This document shows positions 34,570 through 46,574 of a stretch of 64,000 nucleotides of DNA, piece after piece. Below the pieces are notes generated by a model. The model was not told where the DNA came from and ran no database searches. It was given only the letters and a program-made list of their open reading frames with translations. The DNA is taken from positions 5,146,001-5,210,000 of the forward strand of contig NZ_JARUBP010000001.1 in NCBI RefSeq assembly GCF_029626225.1, given 5' to 3'. Origin of the DNA: Asanoa sp. WMMD1127 (GTDB lineage: Bacteria; Actinomycetota; Actinomycetes; Mycobacteriales; Micromonosporaceae). Within the stretch, counting starts at the first letter, position 1. Each line of letters opens with the position of its first letter. The position numbers and the translations under genes are program-made.

Positions 34570-35368
34570 GACTCGACATCGAGTCCGTATCGGCGACGCT
34601 CGGCGGCCGGCGCGTCCTCGACGACATCACGATGTCGGTTCCGTCCGGCCGGTTCGCGGCGCTGGTCGGACCCAACGGCAGCGGCAAGTCGACCCTGCTC
34701 CGGGCCGTCTACCGGGCGCGGCGACCCGATGCCGGCAGCATCAGGCTGGACGGCGCCGACGTGTGGCGGATGTCCGCCGCGGACGCCGCACGCCACACAG
34801 GTGTGCTCATGCAGGAGTCGCACACGGGATTCGAGTTCACCGTTGCCGAGACCGTCGGGTTGGGCCGCAGCCCGCACCTCGGCCTCTTCGATCGCCTCAC
34901 CCGCAGCGACCGGGCAGTCGTCTCCGACGCGCTGGGTCGCACCGGCCTCACGGCCTTCGCAAGCCGGCCAGTCGGTGAGCTTTCCGGCGGTGAACGCCAG
35001 CGTGTGCTGCTCGCTCGCGCGCTGGCCCAGCAACCGCGGCTCCTCGTCCTCGACGAACCCACCAACCACCTCGACATCCGACATCAACTCGAGCTGCTCG
35101 AACTCGTCCGAGACCTGGACGTCACCGTCCTCGCCGCCCTCCACAGCCTCGAACTCGCGGCCGCCTACGCCGACACGACCGCCGTGCTGCGCGCCGGTCG
35201 CCTGGTGGCGCACGGCCCGACCGCCGAGGTGCTCACGCCGGCGCGGATCGGCGAGGTGTTCGAGGTCGAAGCGTCGCGCACCGGGGCCACCTTCCACCTG
35301 CGGCCCCGATGTGTGTGTCCAATGCAGTCCTGCCATTGGAGCTGCCGGCGGCGGGAGGTGACACCACA

Positions 35369-37590
<2,222 letters not shown>

Positions 37591-37594
<4 letters not shown>

Positions 37595-39465
37595 ACGGGC
37601 GACTTCAGGCGCGAACGACCCTGCTCGGCGCCGGCCTCGGCGTCGCCGCTGCCGGGTTGGCCGTGCTGGCCGTGACCGTCGGGCAGCCGTACGCGCCTCT
37701 CGGCGTCGCCGACCCCGGGCTGCTGGTCCGGCTGGCCACCCCGGTCGTCCGGCTGGTCACCGACGTCGCCGCGACGATCGTCGTCGGCGCGCTGGTGTTC
37801 GCCACCTTCCTGACCCGCGCGCAATCCACCGGCATCGTGTCTCCCGCGGGATACGCCGCGTTGCGCACCGCGACCAGAGCGGCCGCGATCTGGCTGCCCG
37901 GCGCGACCCTGATGGTCGCGTTGGACGCGGCGGACAAGGCCGGCGTCCCGATCACGCGGCTGACAGAGCCGGACGCCCTGCCGATCCTGATCGACGCGCT
38001 CGAGGCGCCCAAGGCGTGGGCCGTCAGCGCCGCCTGCGCGGCCGTTGTCGCGCTGGGCTGCCGGTGGAGCCTCCGGCGGACGACCGGCGCGGTCCTCCTC
38101 GTCGTCGCCACCGTCGGCCTGGTCGCGCCGTTGACGACCGGCCACTCGGCATCGGAAGCCGATCACGACGTGGCCACCGTGGCCGTCATCGTGCACGTGG
38201 TCGCGGCGGCGACCTGGCTCGGCACGCTGTGGTCCCTGCTGCGGGCTCGCGGTGGTCTGGCCCAGCAGGCGTGGGACCGCTATCGCCGGCTGTCCTCGGC
38301 GTGCGCCGTCGTGGTCGCGGTGTCGGGCCTCGTCGACGGGACAGTGCTGGCTCCGGGCGCCACCCCCGTCACGACGGGGTACGGCTGGCTGCTCCTGGCC
38401 AAGGGGGCCGTCCTCGTGGTGCTCGGCAGCGTGCTGTTCCGGCTCAGGACCGGCGTCCACACCACGCGCCGGCGATTGGTCGCCGGCGAACTGCTGTTGG
38501 TGCTGGCGGCGTACGGCCTGTCGGTCGCGCTGACCCGCATTCCGGCGCCGAAGTTCCTCCTCGGCCCGGCCACCGGTCACGAGACGCTCATCGGCTACGA
38601 CCTGACCGGTCCGCCGACGCTGGTCCGGCTGGCCGTCGACTGGCGGATCGAAATACTGTTCCTGCCGCTGGCGGTGCTGGCGGCGGTGGCATACGCCCTC
38701 GGCGTGCGCCGCCTGCGCCGCGACGGGCGCCGCTGGCCGACCTGGCGGACCGTCGCATGGTGGTGCGGATGTGCGGTCATCGTGGCCGCCACGTCCTCCG
38801 GCCTCGGGCGGTACGCACCGGCCATGTTCAGCGTCCATGCGGTCTCGCACATGGCGATGGGCATGCTGGCGCCGCTGTTGTTGGTGCTGGGAACGCCCTT
38901 CACGCTTGCTCGCGCGGCCTTGCCCGTCGCCCCTCCCGACAGTCTTCCCGGACCACGCGAGTGGCTCGAGGCGGTGCGCGCGTCGGCCCCGGCGCGGTGG
39001 CTCACCCATCCCGTGGTCGGCACGCTGGTGTTCAGCGCGGCGCCGTTCGCGCTCTACTTCACCGGGCTGTTCGACGTCAGCATCCGCTACCACTGGGCCC
39101 ACGTCGCGGTGCACGCCCTGTTCCTGGTCGTCGGCTTCGCGTTCTGCTGGATGGTCGTCGGGGGCGACCCGCTGCCGAGGCCGGCCAACGACCTGTTCCG
39201 GCTCGGCGCGCTGATGGTGGCCATGCCCCTGTGCATCGTGTTCGGGGCGGCGCTGGTCAACCACCGAGCAGTGCTCGGCGACGGCAACGCCAGCGGCAAC
39301 CTCTACACCGCCCTCGCCCTGCCCTGGGTGCCGGACCTTCAGGCGGAGCAACGCCTCGGCGGATACGTCTCCCTAGCCCTCGGCGAGGCGTGCATGCTGG
39401 TGCTGCTGATCGTGCTCGTCATCCGTTGGAGTCGCCGAATCGGGGCGCGCGAGGATCCACCGTAG
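37591..39465 (+). CDS. CopD plus CtaG fusion: copper import and cytochrome oxidase assembly membrane protein
   Basis: About 624 aa with some 14-16 hydrophobic spans. The first half (to about residue 300) resembles CopD: histidine-bearing helices (HSASEADHDVATVAVIVH, then HTTRRRLVAGE). The second half is CtaG-like: MFSVHAVSHMAMGMLAPLLL, HWAHVAVHALFLVVGF and ALVNHRAVLGDGNASGN carry the conserved histidines. Such fusions are common in actinobacteria and are linked to copper supply for cytochrome c oxidase. GTG at 37591 overlaps the ATPase stop (GTGA). The frame is open upstream to 37432 within the ATPase. Confidence 0.9.
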
Positions 39466-39478
39466 ACGCCGTAGCGGG

Positions 39479-39712
39479 TCAGCGGCCGTGGGGTCGCGGA
39501 ACATGTCGCTGATCAGGGACAGCGTCGACGGCATGAGGGTCGCGCCGGCGACGCCGAACACCGCGGCGCCGATCATCAGCAGCCAGCGTCGCCCGATCCG
39601 GTCGCCCAGCGTACCCATGGTGACGAAACCCGGCGATCATGAAACCGTAGATGTCCGTGATCCGGAGCACGTTCAGGTCAAGCGCGAGCAGCGCGAGTAC
39701 GCCCAGCGCGAT
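39479..39712 (-). pseudogene. MFS transporter remnant (N-terminal pieces only)
   Basis: Short recognisable pieces of a 14-spanner drug transporter lie in order with gaps and a frame change: RREWIALGVLALL, ITDIYGFMIAGF, MGTLGDRIGRRWLL (MFS motif A) and GATLMPSTLSLISDMF. The first two are in one frame and the last two in another. Between them the family normally has tens more residues, so at least two deletions occurred. The remnant stops against the 3' end of the CopD/CtaG gene. It cannot be functional. Confidence 0.82.
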
Positions 39713-40232
39713 CCACTCCCGCCGGCCGGCGCTCGTCGGCGGTCCATCGGGTGGGCTCCACGTCGGCGTCGGTCGCGAAGCCGTCCGCCCGGGTCGGCGT
39801 GATGCCGTAGACGTCGTAGGGCGGGGGGCCCGCTGTCGGAGCGCCTTCGGCATCGTGGAACGCGCCGTCACGTGGTGTGACCTGCCACCCGTACTTGCTG
39901 GCATAGGTGTCGGCGAGCGCGCGGAGGCGGTCCTCGTCGGCCACCTTCGTCGCCGTGCCGTAGACCACCATGTCGACCGACGGTCCACTCGCGCCGATCA
40001 CACAACGCGGGTCTGCGGCGAGGTCTCGTGCCTTGCGGGTGCGGCCGGACGCCGCGAAGTGCGCGGTGCCGTCCAGGACCACGGCGAGCACCGGCACCAG
40101 GTGCGGCCGGCCTTCCGCGCTGGTGGTCACGAGCCAGTAGGTGCTCGCATCGCCGAATCGCCTCAACGCCTCGGTCCAGGATGTCGTCGATCGGCCGGCG
40201 AGTAGTGGTCGGGCGCGCATCGGTGTTGTCAT
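39678..40232 (-). CDS. Pyridoxamine 5'-phosphate oxidase-fold (PPOX) protein with foreign tail
   Basis: 184 aa from ATG 40232, after a G-rich site. PPOX marks are TYWLVTTSAEGRPHLVPVLAV, VLDGTAHFAASGRTRKARDL and VIGASGPSVDMVVYGTATKV. Such proteins bind FMN or F420 and reduce diverse small molecules. The normal end is near FATDADVEPTRW. The last 20 or so residues (ADERRPAGVDRAGRTRAARA) come from reading, out of frame, into the MFS remnant. The gene may still work but has lost its original stop. It is divergent from the HxlR relic. Confidence 0.75.
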   Translation of the reverse strand: MTTPMRARPLLAGRSTTSWTEALRRFGDASTYWLVTTSAEGRPHLVPVLAVVLDGTAHFAASGRTRKARDLAADPRCVIGASGPSVDMVVYGTATKVADEDRLRALADTYASKYGWQVTPRDGAFHDAEGAPTAGPPPYDVYGITPTRADGFATDADVEPTRWTADERRPAGVDRAGRTRAARA

Positions 40233-40262
40233 CTGAACGTTCCCCCCGCTTAGTCTCCTCAA

Positions 40263-40299
40263 GGAACGGACGTTACCAAAGACCGTTCCCTGAGGGAAC
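40263..40299. promoter_or_regulatory. Probable HxlR operator between PPOX and HxlR relic
   Basis: Inverted repeat GGAACGG (40263-40269) and CCGTTCC (40283-40289) with a 13-nt spacer, then a second overlapping repeat GTTCCC (40285-40290) and GGGAAC (40294-40299). Placed between divergent PPOX and HxlR genes, it is where such regulators normally bind. Confidence 0.6.
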
Positions 40300-40316
40300 T
40301 CTGTGGAGGGTGATTG

Positions 40317-40710
40317 GTGCAGCGAACCAACATCGCCGACCGTGCATGCTCGGTGGCGCGCACGTTCGCTTCGAGGACCTCAAACGAGATCTCGGGATCT
40401 CCCGCAAGGTGCTCGCCGAGCGACTCGGACGGTTACTCGAAAAGGAGATTCTGCGACGACATCAGTATTCAGACAGGCCACCCCGGTTCGAGTACCTGCT
40501 GACGGAGAAGGGCCTCGACCTGTGCGCCGTCCTGCTCGCCGCGATGGCGTGGGGCGATCGCTGGACCGCCGGCCCGGCCGGGCCACCGGTCCTCCTGCGC
40601 CACCAGGCCTGCGGTGAGATGACGCACGCGGTGCTTCGCTGCGCCGGGTGCGGGCAACCATTGGACGCCACCGACGTGGGACCTCGAAGACGGCACGCGG
40701 TAGCTCCGTC
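40317..40710 (+). pseudogene. HxlR family regulator with internal deletion and frameshift
   Basis: The first 16 residues are typical (GTG at 40317 after GGAGGG; VQRTNIADRACSVART). The text then jumps, in another frame, to HVRFEDLKRDLGISRKVLAE and LLTEKGLDLCAVLLAAMAWG, followed by the small CxxC block CAGCGQPL. The intervening 20 or so residues, including EWWTLL-type helix residues of the family, are missing. A deletion of about 60-70 bp that is not a multiple of three explains this. No regulator can be made. The downstream limit is approximate. No stop occurs in that frame until 40957. Confidence 0.85.
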
Positions 40711-40872
40711 AGGGATTGAGATCTGGCGATCTGGTGGCGACAACTTGCCATTGGCTTGTCCTGGGTCGCACAACAGTGTGGTTTGGCGCGCCGGTCGGCG
40801 GTCACGACTGGCTCGGCGCGGCCGCCAATGCAATGGGTTCGGTTCCTCATGGTCCACGTGGGTGAGCCCGTC

Positions 40873-42265
40873 TCAGCTGGCGCTCGGATCGTGCCAGCCG
40901 CCGTGGTGGGCCGTGAGGCGCTGCGCCTCGTCCGGTCCCCACGTGCCCGGTTCGTAACGGTGCGGGGCCGACGGGTCGTCGAGCACCGGCTCGACCACCG
41001 CCCACGCCGCTTCCACGCTCTGCTCCGTCGTGAACAGCGAGGCGTCCCCGGCCAGGGCGTCACCGAGCAGACGTTGGTACGGCGGCAGGTCCGGTTCCGC
41101 GGGGCGGTTGAGCGCCGCGAGCTCGACGGCGGTGCCCGTCATCGCCGCGCCCGGGGCCTTGACCGTCACGCCGAGAGAAATGGCGCCGTCCGGGCCGAGC
41201 CGGAACCTGACGTAGTTCGGCGGGTGGTCGCGGTCCACTGAGGCCAGTGCGGCCGGCGGCCGGCGGCCGGCGCAGGCGGACGACGACCTCGGTGGCGGTC
41301 ACCGGCAGCCGCTTGCCGGCCCGGATGTAGAACGGCACGCCGGCCCACCGCCAGGTGTCCACGTGGGCCCGCAGCGCCACGAAGGTCTCCACGGTGGAGC
41401 CCGCCGCCACGCCGTTCTCGTCGAGGTAGCCGGTGAACTGGCCGCGGACCACGTCGTTGTGGCGGAGCGGCGGCATGGCCCGCAACACTTTGGCCTTCTC
41501 GACGCGGATGTCCTGATGCCCGTAGCCGCCCGGCGGTTCCATCGCCACCAGGCTCAGCACCTGGAGCAGGTGGTTCTGCACGACGTCGCGGATCACACCG
41601 GTCTTGTCGTAGAAGGCGCCCCGCCCGGCGACGCCGAACTCCTCGGCCATGGTGATCTGCACGGAGTCGACGTAGAACCGGTTCCAGAACGGCTCGAGCA
41701 GGGCGTTGGCGAAGCGGAAGTACAGCAGGCCAAGCACGGCGTCCTTGCCGAGGAAATGGTCGATGCGATAGATCGCGTCGTCGGGGAAATAACGGCGCAG
41801 CAGCGCGTTCAGCTCACGCGCTTCGGCGAGGTCGCGGCCGAACGGCTTCTCCACGACGACCCGGCCGCCGTCGGCGGACCCGGAGTCGTGCAGCGCGGTC
41901 GCGACCGTTCCGAACAACGCCGGCGGGATCGCGAGGTAGAACAGCGGCGCTCGGGCGGTGCCGAGCGCTGTGCGGAGGGCCTCGAACGTGGAGGCGTCGC
42001 GGTAGTCACCGTCGACGTATCGCAGGCGTTCGATGAGCTGCCGCACGGTCGGCTCGTCGTGGAGACCGGCTTCGGCCAGGCTGTCGCGCGCCCGCTGAGC
42101 CAGCTGGTCGCGGTCCCAGCCGGCCTTCGCGACGCCGATCACCGGCATGTCCAGTCGACCCTGAGAGATCAGGCCCGCGAGGGCAGGAAAGATCTGCTTG
42201 TACGCGAGGTCGCCGGTGGCGCCGAAGAAGACCGGCGCGTCGGCGCGCCCGGTCGGTGTGCCCAC
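40873..42265 (-). pseudogene. zwf: Glucose-6-phosphate 1-dehydrogenase, frameshifted by a 7-bp repeat unit
   Basis: First step of the oxidative pentose phosphate pathway. The reading frame is open from GTG 42265 (after GGAGGAG) with the nucleotide site [22 protein letters not shown] and the active site [12 protein letters not shown], up to [11 protein letters not shown]. It then leaves the family. The rest of the protein ([19 protein letters not shown] to the stop at 40873) lies in another frame. The switch point is a tandem run of the heptamer GGCGGCC. Removing one heptamer restores a single frame of 462 codons, a normal length. This could be a real lesion, a phase-variable site or a sequencing error in a GC repeat. 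Confidence 0.88.
41248..41268. repeat. Heptamer tandem repeat at the zwf frameshift
   Basis: Plus strand: tGCGGCC, then GGCGGCC at 41255-41261 and at 41262-41268, followed by GGCGCAG. Period 7, so gain or loss of one unit shifts the frame of zwf. Two rather than three units would keep the frame open. Confidence 0.85.
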
Positions 42266-42356
42266 CCACGCTCCTCCTCACCGGCGACGACCTGGTCCGG
42301 CTCATTCTCGCGCGTGTCAGGTCGTCGCGACGCCGAATCGGAGGGATCGCCCCGGG

Positions 42357-43985
42357 TCAGCCTCGCATGGCGAGGTAGCGCCGGATCAGCTCCCGCGTCG
42401 AGGAGTCGTGCTGGGCGGACGGCTCGGCGGCCCCGGTCAGCTCTGGAATGATCTTCGCCGCGAGCACCTTGCCGAGCTCGACGCCCCACTGGTCGAAGGA
42501 GTCGATGCCCCAGATCGTGCCCTGGGTGAACACGCTGTGCTCGTAGAGCGCCACCAGCGCGCCCAGCACCCGCGGGGTGAGCCGCTCGGCCAGCAGCACG
42601 TTGCTCGGGCGGTTGCCCTCCATGACCCGATGGGCAACGACGTCGTCGGCGGTGCCTTCGGCCCGTACCTCCTCCTGGGTCCTGCCGAACGCCAACGCCT
42701 GCGCCTGCGCGAACACGTTGGAGGAGAGCAGGTCGTGGTGGTCGCGCAGCGGGTTGAGGGTCTGGCCGAAGCCGATCAGGTCGACGGGGATGAGCCGCGT
42801 GCCCTGGTGGAGCAGCTGGTAGAAGCTGTGCTGGCCGTTGGTGCCCGGTTCACCCCAGTAGACCGGGCCGGTGTCGTAGTCGACCGGACGGCCGTCGCGG
42901 GTGACGTGCTTGCCGTTGGACTCCATGGTGAGCTGTTGCAGATAGGCCGGAAAACGCTTCAGATACTGCTCGTACGGCATGACGCCGACACTCTGCACAT
43001 TGAAGAAGTTGACGTACCAGACGGTGAGCAGGCCCATCAGCGCCGGCAGGTTCCGGTCCAGCGGGGTGGTGCGGAAGTGCTCGTCCATCTCGTGGAAGCC
43101 CGCCAGCATCTCGGCGAAGCCCTGCGGACCGACGGCGACCATGGTGGACAGTCCGATGGCGGAGTCCATCGAGTAGCGGCCGCCGACCCAGTCCCAGAAC
43201 CCGAACATGTTGGCGGTGTCGATGCCGAACTCGGCGACCCGGTCCGCGTTGGTGGACACGGCGACGAAGTGCTTAGCCACCGCGGCCTCGTCGCCGAGCT
43301 GGCCGACCACCCAGTCGCGCGCCGAATGGGCGTTGGTCAGGGTCTCGAGCGTGCCGAACGTCTTGGAGGAGACGATGAACAGCGTCTCCTCGGCGCGCAG
43401 GTCCCTGGTGGCCTCGACGAAGTCGGTCGAGTCCACATTGGACACGAACCGGAACGTCAGATCCCGGCGGGTGTAGTGCCGCAGAGCCTCGTACGCCATG
43501 ACCGGTCCGAGGTCCGATCCGCCGATGCCGACGTTGACGATCGCCTTGATCGGCTTGCCGGTGTGCCCCAGCCACTGTCCTGAACGGATCCGGTCGGCGA
43601 AGGCGGCCATGCGGTCCAGCTCGCCGTGGACCTGGGCGACCACGTCCACGCCGTCGACGACCAGGGAGGCGCTCTTCGGCATCCGCAGGGCCACGTGCAA
43701 CACGGACCGGTGCTCCGAGGAGTTGATAGGCGCGCCGGAGAACATCAGGTCGCGGCGCTGTTCGAGCTCGCACTCGCGGGCGAGCTGAAACAGCAGCCGC
43801 AACGTCTCCTCGGTGATCCGGTTCTTGGAGTAGTCGAGGTAGAGCCCGGCCCCCTCGGCCGTCAACCGCTCACCCCGCGCGGGGTCGTCCGCGAACAGTT
43901 CTCGCAGGTGCCGGCCACCGAGGTCGGCGTGGTGCGCGGCGAGGGCCTGCCAGGCGGCGCGTTCGCGCAGCGGCATCGTCGACAT
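42357..43985 (-). CDS. pgi: Glucose-6-phosphate isomerase
   Basis: Interconverts glucose 6-phosphate and fructose 6-phosphate. 542 aa, normal length. Signatures include [20 protein letters not shown], the active-site glutamate region [12 protein letters not shown] and [20 protein letters not shown]. The last residues IRRYLAMRG are usual. It lies upstream of zwf on the same strand with a 91-bp gap, a common actinobacterial arrangement for glucose 6-phosphate flux. I see no damage in this gene. Confidence 0.96.
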   Translation of the reverse strand: MSTMPLRERAAWQALAAHHADLGGRHLRELFADDPARGERLTAEGAGLYLDYSKNRITEETLRLLFQLARECELEQRRDLMFSGAPINSSEHRSVLHVALRMPKSASLVVDGVDVVAQVHGELDRMAAFADRIRSGQWLGHTGKPIKAIVNVGIGGSDLGPVMAYEALRHYTRRDLTFRFVSNVDSTDFVEATRDLRAEETLFIVSSKTFGTLETLTNAHSARDWVVGQLGDEAAVAKHFVAVSTNADRVAEFGIDTANMFGFWDWVGGRYSMDSAIGLSTMVAVGPQGFAEMLAGFHEMDEHFRTTPLDRNLPALMGLLTVWYVNFFNVQSVGVMPYEQYLKRFPAYLQQLTMESNGKHVTRDGRPVDYDTGPVYWGEPGTNGQHSFYQLLHQGTRLIPVDLIGFGQTLNPLRDHHDLLSSNVFAQAQALAFGRTQEEVRAEGTADDVVAHRVMEGNRPSNVLLAERLTPRVLGALVALYEHSVFTQGTIWGIDSFDQWGVELGKVLAAKIIPELTGAAEPSAQHDSSTRELIRRYLAMRG

Positions 43986-44085
43986 CGTTCCTCCGATCGG
44001 CCGACGGGCTGAGCCGGCGCCGCTGGTGATGCTACCGGCGCCGACGGCCTGAGGAGATGGTTGGTAAGTCTTGGCCGCAACACTC

Positions 44086-44101
44086 TGAAGCGGTTATGAA
44101 G
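44086..44101 (+). promoter_or_regulatory. 11-bp TGAAG direct repeat (SARP-type operator) before secreted protein gene
   Basis: TGAAGCGGTTATGAAG: TGAAG at 44086 and 44097, exactly 11 bp apart. The second copy ends 57 nt before the TTG start at 44159. A -10-like TCTCAT begins 11 nt after the second copy. SARP regulators bind direct repeats with 11-bp pitch in the -35 region. The same unit and the same 57-nt gap recur at 45725 and 55572. Confidence 0.7.
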
Positions 44102-44158
44102 TCGAGACGTGCTCTCATTGGGCGGCCATCCGGTGTGGAGTGAAAGGGAACAGGCACC

Positions 44159-44575
44159 TTGAAGAGAGTTAGATGGGCAGCCATCGTCGGGCTGACGGCT
44201 GTGCTCCTGGTCAGCCTGACACCGGGAGCCGCCTTGGCGGACAGTAAGGAGATTCGCAATACGGGCAGGTACGCCATCGGTGCCGTCAAGGACTTCGACG
44301 GATACTTCGACCAGGGCAAATACGATGCTCTGATCCCGCCCGGGCGATTCTCGGGCTGGGCGAGCACCGCGGGCATCTGGATCGGGCCGAACTACTGCGT
44401 GCGCGTTCGCTACTGGCGTTCGGGGACGGAGGCCAACCCGCCCGGTCCGGCGCAGCTCACGGATCCCTCGATCGCTTACGGCGGCTCAAAGGGGAAGTAC
44501 CAGAGCCTCACTACTCATATCGGCGTCGATGTGCGCGCACTGCCGTACAGCGAACCCGACTGTTGGCGGCTCTGA
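44159..44575 (+). CDS. Small secreted protein A (paralogue of 45145)
   Basis: 138 aa from TTG 44159, after GAAAGGG. A Sec signal peptide (VGLTAVLLVSLTPGAALA) is followed by a mature part of about 110 residues. It shares long blocks with the product at 45145: IRNTGRYAIGAVKDFDG, YDALIPPGRFSGWAS, SGTEANPPGPAQL and the ending ALPYSEPDCW. Two cysteines in the mature part (YCVR and DCW) suggest one disulfide. I do not recognise a named family. Expression is likely under the TGAAG repeat upstream. Confidence 0.8.
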   Translation: MKRVRWAAIVGLTAVLLVSLTPGAALADSKEIRNTGRYAIGAVKDFDGYFDQGKYDALIPPGRFSGWASTAGIWIGPNYCVRVRYWRSGTEANPPGPAQLTDPSIAYGGSKGKYQSLTTHIGVDVRALPYSEPDCWRL

Positions 44576-44630
44576 GCCTTCGAGCCCCCTTGTGCGAGCA
44601 GCGTACGGCGCGGCAGAGGAGAAGTAGCCA

Positions 44631-45092
44631 ATGCGGAACCTTCGGACAGCTCAGATCCTGGCGTTCGCCGGCGCGGTCATCGCGCTGGCCACCGCCGCGC
44701 CTTCGCCGGCGCACGCGGCCACCACATTGGAGGTGAGGCCGGGGCTGAGTCCGTTCTATCCCAATGGCAAGAACGGCAGCGGACCCAGGGAGTACGTGAC
44801 CCGCAACCTGACCACGGAGTCTCGGAACCTGTACCTGCGCAACTGCCGGTCGGGTTACTCCTGCTATGCCGTGGGAGAGGGCGACGGCCAACACACGTTC
44901 TTCGAGCTCTACTACTGCGACAAGCGGAGCATCACCAACTTCCTGGGTCGCGGCGCCGCCGTCAACCACCAGACGGGCAGTGCGGTGGCGGAACTCCGCG
45001 ACCGGCACGGTTGGTTGGTCCAGTCGGTCAACGCGGACAACAAAGCGGTTTCGGTCGACTGGGATCCGATCTGGAGCATCGTTCCGTGTTGA
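44631..45092 (+). CDS. Small secreted cysteine-containing protein
   Basis: 153 aa with a Sec signal peptide ending near SPAHA-ATT. The mature part has five cysteines (NCRSGYSCYAV, YYCDK and the terminal VPC) and aromatic residues. It lacks the PPGRFSGWAS block of its two neighbours, so it is not their close paralogue. It lies 55 nt after the first secreted protein and 52 nt before the next, in the same direction. ATG at 44631 follows GGAGAAG. Function unknown. Confidence 0.78.
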   Translation: MRNLRTAQILAFAGAVIALATAAPSPAHAATTLEVRPGLSPFYPNGKNGSGPREYVTRNLTTESRNLYLRNCRSGYSCYAVGEGDGQHTFFELYYCDKRSITNFLGRGAAVNHQTGSAVAELRDRHGWLVQSVNADNKAVSVDWDPIWSIVPC

Positions 45093-45144
45093 TCCGCTGA
45101 CCGCGCCCGCGCCGTCTCCGACGCAGCTGAAAGGAAGAGTCGAA

Positions 45145-45567
45145 GTGAAGAAAATGAGATGGGCGACCACGTTTGCCCTGACCGCCGTACTTGTCATCGG
45201 TCTGACACCGGGATCCGCCTCAGCCGCCACCAAGGAGATGCGCAATACAGGCGACTATGCCATCGGTGCCATCCAGGTCTTCGACGGCACTTACGCTCAG
45301 GGCGGCGGCCGATACGACGCCCTGATTCCCCCTGGCCGATTCTCGGGCTGGGCCAGCACTGACGGAATCTACATTGGGCCCGGGTGGTGCGTGCGAAGGC
45401 GCTTCTGGCTGTCGGGAACCGAGGCTTCTCCTCCCGGTCCGGCGCAGCTCGGCGACCCGAAAATCCATTACGGCGGGGCAAACGGGTTGTGGGTCAGGTT
45501 CCATTCGGAGATAGGCGTCGACATAAAGGCACTCCCCTACAGCCATCCCGACTGCTGGAACGAGTAA
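45145..45567 (+). CDS. Small secreted protein B (paralogue of 44159)
   Basis: 140 aa. GTG at 45145 follows AAGGAAG. A Sec signal ends near GSASA-ATK. Mature part: MRNTGDYAIGAIQVFDG, YDALIPPGRFSGWAS, SGTEASPPGPAQL, EIGVDIKALPYSHPDCW. The order, length and cysteine placement (WCVR, DCW) equal those of the product at 44159, so the pair arose by duplication with the 153-aa gene lying between them. The open frame back to 44866 is a shadow of that gene. Confidence 0.82.
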   Translation: MKKMRWATTFALTAVLVIGLTPGSASAATKEMRNTGDYAIGAIQVFDGTYAQGGGRYDALIPPGRFSGWASTDGIYIGPGWCVRRRFWLSGTEASPPGPAQLGDPKIHYGGANGLWVRFHSEIGVDIKALPYSHPDCWNE

Positions 45568-45724
45568 CCGGATCGTTCCGACCTCGGCGCTGAAACCGTT
45601 TCTCGTACGTTGGAGACTGGTCAGGACGAGCCGTTCGGTGGTGATGGTCCTCGGTTCGAACGTGGTCACGTCGGTGACGAGGCTCTACAAGATCACCTAC
45701 GTGCCAGCATCGTGATCAGGTGGC

Positions 45725-45740
45725 TGAAGTAGATGTGAAG
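45725..45740 (+). promoter_or_regulatory. 11-bp TGAAG direct repeat before membrane protein gene
   Basis: TGAAGTAGATGTGAAG: copies at 45725 and 45736, 11 bp apart, both followed by GT. The second copy ends 57 nt before ATG 45798. A weak -10-like TTGGAT begins 11 nt after it. The spacing equals that before the secreted protein at 44159. Confidence 0.68.
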
Positions 45741-45797
45741 TCGGCAGCGGATTGGATGACGGAAAGTCGGCACGGGTACGCGAGGTAAGGAGCCGCT

Positions 45798-46370
45798 ATG
45801 GCGTCGGACGCGCTCGCCGCACCTGAGGAGGCGCCGTCGCGCCGGTGGGCGGTCCGCCATCGCTGGCCGACCGCGTTGGGTCTCGCGGCGGCTGCGACAC
45901 AACTCGCCTTCGGCCCGGATGCCGAGACGCTGGCGACCGTGATCGCCGTCGCGGTGTTGTGCTATCTGGGTGCCGCCGCCCTCGATCGCCGCTGGGTCGG
46001 CTGGGCCGGTTGCCTGGCCTTTCCCGCGGTGCTGGTAACCAGCCAGGTCGTCGGTGTGACGTGGTGGGTGGTCGGTTCGGCGGTCGCGGTCGTTCTGCTG
46101 GTCGTTGGTCTGGCGACTCGCGCTCCGCGGCCGCCGCTGACCGCCCAGAGCCTGGCGCTGCTCGGCTACGGCGTGGTCGCCGTGACGGCGCTGTTCCTGA
46201 GCCCACGGACGGGTCTCGTCGTCGCCGGGTTCGCGCTTGCGAGTCATGGAATCTGGGACGTCATCCACTATCGACGCAACCAGGTCGTCAACCGGTCTCT
46301 GGCCGAGTTCTGCATCGTGTTGGACGTGCCGCTGGGCGTGGCAGCCATTCTCGTAGCCCTGGCAGGCTGA
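45798..46370 (+). CDS. Six-helix membrane protein of unknown function
   Basis: 190 aa with about six hydrophobic spans after a polar 20-residue start. The motif LASHGIWDVIHYRRNQVVNRSLAE before the last helix is notable, with HGxWD and a basic loop. Start ATG 45798 after AAGGAG. It lies downstream of the secreted-protein cluster and has its own TGAAG repeat. I do not recognise a family name. Confidence 0.78.
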   Translation: MASDALAAPEEAPSRRWAVRHRWPTALGLAAAATQLAFGPDAETLATVIAVAVLCYLGAAALDRRWVGWAGCLAFPAVLVTSQVVGVTWWVVGSAVAVVLLVVGLATRAPRPPLTAQSLALLGYGVVAVTALFLSPRTGLVVAGFALASHGIWDVIHYRRNQVVNRSLAEFCIVLDVPLGVAAILVALAG

Positions 46371-46574
46371 TCGGGTGTGAGGCCGCACTCCACCTTCTTG
46401 ACGGTTGGTCGAACCGCCCGTCGCTGGCCGCTTCGCCCACGGTGGCGGCCGCTGGCTCATCCTTGCCGGTGTTGCGCTCGACGGTGTCGGCACCGCGACC
46501 GCCGGTGGCCGGAGCGATGGCGGTCAGGACGCTTGGCGGAGCTTTGGCTCGACGTGACCCATGTGCCCTTGTCC

